A stretch of 64,000 nucleotides of DNA from positions 563,165 to 627,164 of the forward strand of contig MZZL01000401.1 in the NCBI GenBank assembly GCA_002749535.1. The letters are read 5' to 3'. Positions within the stretch are counted from its first letter, which is position 1; every line of letters starts with the position of its first letter. The notes under the pieces were generated by a model. The model was not told where the DNA came from and searched no databases. It saw only the letters and a program-made list of their open reading frames with translations. Source of the stretch: Apophysomyces variabilis. Taxonomy: Eukaryota; Mucoromycota; Mucoromycetes; Mucorales; Mucoraceae. Below are positions 58,623 through 64,000 of the stretch, in pieces. The position numbers were made by a program, and so were the translations under genes.

Positions 58623-61600
58623 TTATGATGACTTTTTCCGGGATGGTACTTTAGCATTATTGCCAGCTTTGACCATTTTCATAGCAATTTGTTTGCCTTC
58701 TGAATCCGTCTGTACAAAATGATCACCATCCATATAACCACTGGATGCTCGAGAGCGGCTGAAAGCATGGGAAAGCTCTTGATTATCATAGTTAGCATTA
58801 CGACTACTTCGTCCGGAAGTACTCTCTGAAGAATCTGAATTCTCGCCTCCATGATCTCTGAGGAACCTATGAAGAGAGGATATCATGTTAAATGGCTGAG
58901 CCAAAACTTCTCACCCGTATTCTTTATCTTACCTTGCTAATTCAACCCATCCTCCGCCTACTCGGACCATAACCACTTTGCTAGGTAATATACGGCAATA
59001 GACCAAGCGCGGATGCTCGTCGCCAAACCAGTATTTGCCTGCTTCGTTCGGAACCATCTTTACTTTCATCCGGAAGGGACTCTCATTCACAATCCGACTA
59101 AGTTGCACGTCAAGCTCATTTTTCGGGTCGGGGACGTATGCGCTCACTGGCTTGGAAGAAAACAAGGTAGGTGTCTTGGAGCGACGTACATTAGCAGTTG
59201 CTGCAGTTGCAGCTCGGTTGTCAGTGACCGATGAAGCTGATTTGACGCTCGATCGTCGAGAACCAAGTGGGGAAGCCACTGCCTGGCGATAGATAGAAGG
59301 ACGTTTAGGTGGTGATACTGTAGTCGGCGTGGTGGATTTGTTGGCGGTTCGGATTCGTGGAGTGGAAGATTTCGCCATGGCGAGTTTGGTAAAGAATTCA
59401 TGGTTGAGCTTCTTGATACACAGTTGCAATTCTTTTTCTCGTGCAATAGCAGCCGTCTGGATCTTATTCCATCGATCCACTGTCTTTGCAAGTCGGTTAG
59501 CCACTCTTTCATTATCATCCAAAAACTGCTTCTGAGCCTCCAGCTTCGCCTTGTCCAGCAAGTCGTTGATCTTGGGCTCATTGTCTTTGTACGTTGCAAT
59601 AAGCGCCTTAAGCATGGCCTGTAAATCTGCTTTGTTGAAACGATTATTCACAATAGCTGCATGGTGAGGGGCAGACTTTTCGATAGTTGTTGCCATCTGG
59701 TTGATCTGGCTATCCACCTCGTCCACAAGACCCAAAAATTCCGTGATATTGCCTTCTGTGTACGCTAGCTGTTCTTTCGTCTGAACAAGTTGATGCAGTT
59801 CTTCGATCACAGCGGAAAGTTGTGTACGCTGCTTTTTCAAGCTACCATCCTGATCGGGCACATCCACCAGGATAGCATCGACCTCCTTTGTCTTCTTAAC
59901 CAAAGTCGTCTCGATCTCTTCTTTAAGCTCCTTCAATTCTTGCTCTTCAACTGCAAAACTCTTCCCCGTAAACTGGAATGCATTTACTCGGTCTTTCATG
60001 TCGCCGACAAACCATAGCACATCCGAAAGCTTGGTTGTCGCAGTCAAGCGTTTTTGTAACTCTTCAAGACGAGCTTTGGTTTCATCTGCAACCACCTTGA
60101 TCTCGGTCCATCTTTGTTTGACAGTGTCATGACGACGATCCACCGTTCTAGTTACTGTTGCCATGCGTGCTACACCTACAGACTTTTGCAAATTGCCTTT
60201 CAATTCATTGCCCATAGCATAGAAATTATTCAGCGATTCTTCAACAGAATCGTAACGGCGGCGAAACTCGGAGAGATCAGGCAATAGATTGGATTTGCTG
60301 CGAGTCATTGTGCTCTTAGAATAGCGAGTGACTAGTACCTTAAAGTCGTTGAGTGCTCTATTGGCGTGAGATTCCAACTGGGCGTGTCGGATGACGGCTC
60401 TCAATGTTTTCAAGTACTCATCTTCTGTTGTGATCGCTGTATCCAGATCGCCAAGAAGCTTTTCCAACGGACGCCTTATTCTATCTACCTCCATTTTAGG
60501 GTGATTCAGAACGTTGGTAAGTTTATCAGCTTGTTCGTTTAAGGTTCCATCAAATTCGTCCTTGCATCTTCGATACACGTCGCGCGTGTTGGCAACGGCT
60601 GCTCCATAAGCCTTTACGATATTTTTGATGGCATCAGCCTTTTTACCAGCCAGATCCGGATTAGATATGGCTTGTTGTCTGATAAAGGTCAACTGTTCTT
60701 CACAAACGCCACAAAGTCGCTTGGTCTCCGTACTATAGGACTGTGCTAGCGTTATCCTCTCCAAATTTTGTCTGTGGACACCTAACGCTGATTGCTGCTC
60801 TTCCAAAAGAGAAACGGTGCATGAACGTTGTTTAGAGAAGGATGTTTGATTGCACTGGTCGGCTATCATGTCATCACTGTTAGTGGCTGCATCTACTTCG
60901 TCCAGAGCGAAAGATATCTTTCGAAGCTTCTTTTCAATATCATCCAGCGGCCCATTATTGACAACGCGTGTCCCGTTTAGCTTTTGCATATCGCTCTCAA
61001 TCAATGACAATTCAGCCTGGATATTATCTAGAATCTCGTAGCAATCCACCCATTTGGCTGCTCTGAAAACGAAACCGGAAAGACTCGTTCCTTCCGCCTC
61101 AAGTTCCTTCCACCGTTTCTGGATATCAGCATGAGTCTGATCTATATCACTGTCTTTGCCATGCACTTGGGTGAAATCGTAGTAGGAACAAAGATCGCTA
61201 TATGTCTCTTTACCGTCGCTCATCTGTTTCTTTACTGCCCTGTGAGCAGCTATGAGTTTTTGATGCTGCATTGCACGAGCCTCTGGCGATTCACTTGAAA
61301 CAGGATCAAATCTTTGACGTATATCAGCAAAGCTTGAGTGCAGCCTATCAATTGCTTTGATGGCAACCACAGAGCTTTCTAGGTACGTCTTTCGTAAACG
61401 ATTGAGATTCACAGTATCATACAGTTGCGTTAATGATGTACGTATACATGGTATGATATCGCCAATCTGATCCAATTCTGACATAGCATCCGCTATCATA
61501 TTCGGGCTTAGCGCCTGCAGGCTCGTTGTCACCTCTGACTGCAGTCCATTATACTCCTTTGTCTCCAAGCGATCGATCTCTTTTTGCCATGTCAGAATCT

Positions 61601-64000
61601 GATCGTCAGTTATAGCTGATGCATCCGCTACGTCGACCTGCGCTTGAATCCCTTGAAACGCTGCTAGCAACTTTTGAATCTTCGTCACGCATTCAGCAGG
61701 TACCAAAAGAGCAGACAATGCCCGGGACACTCTGCCTGCCTCCTCCAACAAATCGTTCCATTCCTGTGCAATGCGTTTCTGAGTTGCAACAACTTCTGTG
61801 AACTCGTGAACGAGACCTTGTTCTTCATCGATCACCGTATTATCGCTAAACGCTGATTCGCACTTGTCATAAGTAATTTGAAGCGAAATATATATGTTGA
61901 ATCGAGCTCGCATAGCAGTCTCAATACTGTCAGTTCCACTGACAGCATCCTTCAGCCTTGTGATATCCAATGATTGTATGGAACCCAACATTTCGGCGTT
62001 TTGGCGCAATTTTTCTTTTCGTGATCCGATCCAAGCATCGCACGCATCCGCGTGTGTGTGGTACGATTGAAGCATCATTTGACGACGAGTTATCGATTCC
62101 TTCGATTCCAATAATTGTTGTAGACTGCTCGAGTATTCAGCTAACTTTGTATTGCACATATCAATAGTGTCTCGGATGACAGAGTTTGTCGAGTCATCTT
62201 TAACTTTAGCTTGCATAGATATGCCTTCTGCTGATCGAACAGGATATGGGACAGCATTACCGAGATCCCGTACATCATCAACACCTGCCTTAAACTTCAA
62301 TAGCTGTTCTGCCTGACCCTCCAGATTCTCTTTTGACGTTAAGAATTCGTCACGGATTGCTTCAGCCAACCGTTCCAGTTCGTCTGTTCTCAAAATAAAG
62401 GCAGATACTGAGCAGCGTTGGGTTACCACATTGTCCGCATATTCCAAGTATTCTTGGATTCGCAACTCAGCGTTTGAAAGATCCTGCAGTTGTTTGGAAA
62501 GTGTTTCCAGTATTGAGTGCATGCCATATCCTGATAAAGCATCCCGTATATTCTGATACTCGTTTTTAATTCTCTTTGCCGTCCCTTCCATATAGGCGGT
62601 ATATGCATCAATTAACAATGCGCATTCGTCTCGAAGTTGTTGTGCATCATTATCTTTCATTTCAACATCTGGGCTCCATCTGGCCTTGATCTTCACAAAC
62701 TCATCAATTCGACTATCTTGCGAGGACAATGCTGCTACTGCATCCTGGATTGCCACTTCCCACTGAAACTTATGTTTTATCAAGCTGAGCTCTTTGGATC
62801 GTGCAGAGATGTTTTCTTGCAGTCTTGAATGAGATTGAGTGAGTGATTCCATTCGTGCTTCCATGTGCTCCGGTGTGGCAATGGGTCGTGATAGCTTAGA
62901 AAAGGATTCGATCAAATCAAGGTAGCGATTTTTAATGGCGCCCATATTAAGCCTTGTGAATTCTATGTGTTCTCTATCAAGCTCACTGAGATCGTCGAGC
63001 AAAATGCCAAGAGCCTCCTCCGACAAATTAGCTTGCGAGAATGCCTTGTTTTTCCTGGTCGTAAATTCCCGCAAGACATCATTCATCTCTTCCAGACAAG
63101 TCATGCCGCATGAAATTTCGTTCTCCCAAACAGTTCTCTTGTTAGCTGCATCAAGAGACAAAGATTGATCATGCACAATCTTCTTCAAGCGTTCCAAGTT
63201 GATCAGCACTCTTTCCAAACCTTTTTCGGCTGCAGATATGTCAATTGACGATGACCATTGTCCCAGCTTTGCTTTGATTTTGGTGACATCTTCTCGCAAC
63301 TTCTGAACTTTGATGGACTCAAATTCTTCCAATTCTGTAGTCATACGTGTTTGCTCTTTTTGAAGGTCCAAAAGATGATGATCGGAAATAGCTGCGAAAC
63401 TTTCGGAAGCCACATTGATATGAAGCAGTTTCATTATTTCAAACCGCTCGTCTATCCACTTTTGCAGCAGAACAGCTTCAGTTTCACACTGATTGATAAG
63501 ATCCTTCCTCTGATTGGTATCCATGTAGCTGCTGTATGATCTTTCTATCGCTTCTTCAAGCACCCGTAGTTCATCCATTCTGCGATCGATTAGCGCCTTA
63601 ATCTGTGCGTTGCAACCAACTTGTTCAGGCTGTTCTTGACACGTCAAATTGCCGCAAACAGGATAAGGTACAGCATTGCCATATTCATTGCACACCTCAT
63701 TAACCTGCGATTTAAACGCTGTGAAGCGATCATCCAACGATTTTCTGTCGTTATTGGCATCTCTTTGAACTTTTGTTAGTTCATCACGAATAGTTTCGCC
63801 TTCTTTCTCCACACTTTGCGATTGCGATAAGAATCTGAGCACATTTGTTCTCTGTGTCAAAAGTTCGGAAGCATAATGGCAAAGTTGATGAATATCTGCT
63901 CCACTCTTTTTCAGCTCGGTGTGTTTGGTCGTAACAAGTGATGGTACAACGTCAGCGCGACTGTCAAGCGTACTGTACGCTTTAACAAGTTCATCGTAGC
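58623..64000 (-). CDS. Spectraplakin-like protein: spectrin repeats + GAS2 (GAR) domain (5' end outside)
   Basis: The last exon (58866-58623) and the long preceding exon (64000-58933, still open at the window edge) encode about 1,770 residues. Most of it is heptad-rich helical sequence broken at about 100-residue steps with conserved W positions (DACDAWIGSRKEKL, WQKEIDRLETKEY, ECALLIDAYTAYMEG). This is the look of a dozen or more spectrin repeats. The octapeptide GNAVPYPV occurs twice, about 470 residues apart (near 63670 and 62250). Before the end is a full GAS2 microtubule-binding domain: VNESPFRMKVKMVPNEAGKY, WFGDEHPRLVYCRILPS, VMVRVGGGWVELARFLRDHG, split by the last intron. A Ser-rich basic tail (AKVPSRKKSS) closes it. 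Animal spectraplakins link actin to microtubules. Actin-binding CH domains, if any, would lie beyond 64000. Confidence 0.9.

Overview
This window is nuclear DNA of a filamentous fungus, most likely an early-diverging one (Mucoromycota, probably Mucorales). Evidence: nearly every gene is broken by short GT-AG introns (about 40-70 nt, a few longer). The gene set is fungal (squalene epoxidase, Avt-type vacuolar transporter, Sit4-associated protein, Slt2-type MAP kinase, Kex2-type secreted precursor). It also carries lineages absent from common yeasts: a CSL (RBP-J/Su(H)) factor, a GAS2/spectrin-repeat giant, a PLD6-like phospholipase, a KICS2-like protein and a TnpB/Fanzor-type zinc-ribbon relic.

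Layout. 0-5 kb: 5' end of an Slt2-type MAPK (minus, leaves the window), a PLD6/Zucchini-like protein (plus), squalene monooxygenase ERG1 (minus). 5-7.8 kb: mostly non-coding. 7.8-20 kb: SAPS-domain phosphatase partner (plus), AVT-type amino-acid transporter (minus), Atf1-like bZIP (plus), a degenerate mitochondrial PDK/BCKDK-family protein (plus). 20-26 kb: sparse, with a dienelactone hydrolase and a small 84-aa gene. 26-35 kb: PWWP + TFIIS-N chromatin protein, D-glycerate 3-kinase-like P-loop protein with a membrane tail, MPDU1, GYF-less CD2BP2/Lin1, neutral sphingomyelinase. 35-38.5 kb: gene-poor, holding the transposon relics. 38.5-44 kb: Sel1-repeat protein, an unknown membrane protein, a MITE-like element and two small gene candidates. 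44-52 kb: ENP2/NOL10, a peroxiredoxin-fold protein without the usual catalytic Cys, a secreted Kex2-repeat protein, a KICS2-like protein. 53-64 kb: CSL transcription factor and the C-terminal part of a spectraplakin-like protein that leaves the window on the minus strand.

The genes are dispersed housekeeping and regulatory loci, not one pathway cluster. Thematic links are signalling (MAPK, Atf1-type bZIP, SAPS, possible KICSTOR/TORC1 input, CSL) and lipid metabolism (ERG1, sphingomyelinase, PLD). I found no tRNA, rRNA or CRISPR array. Exon borders were read by eye from splice consensus and frame continuity. All listed multi-exon totals divide by three, but no transcript data were available.
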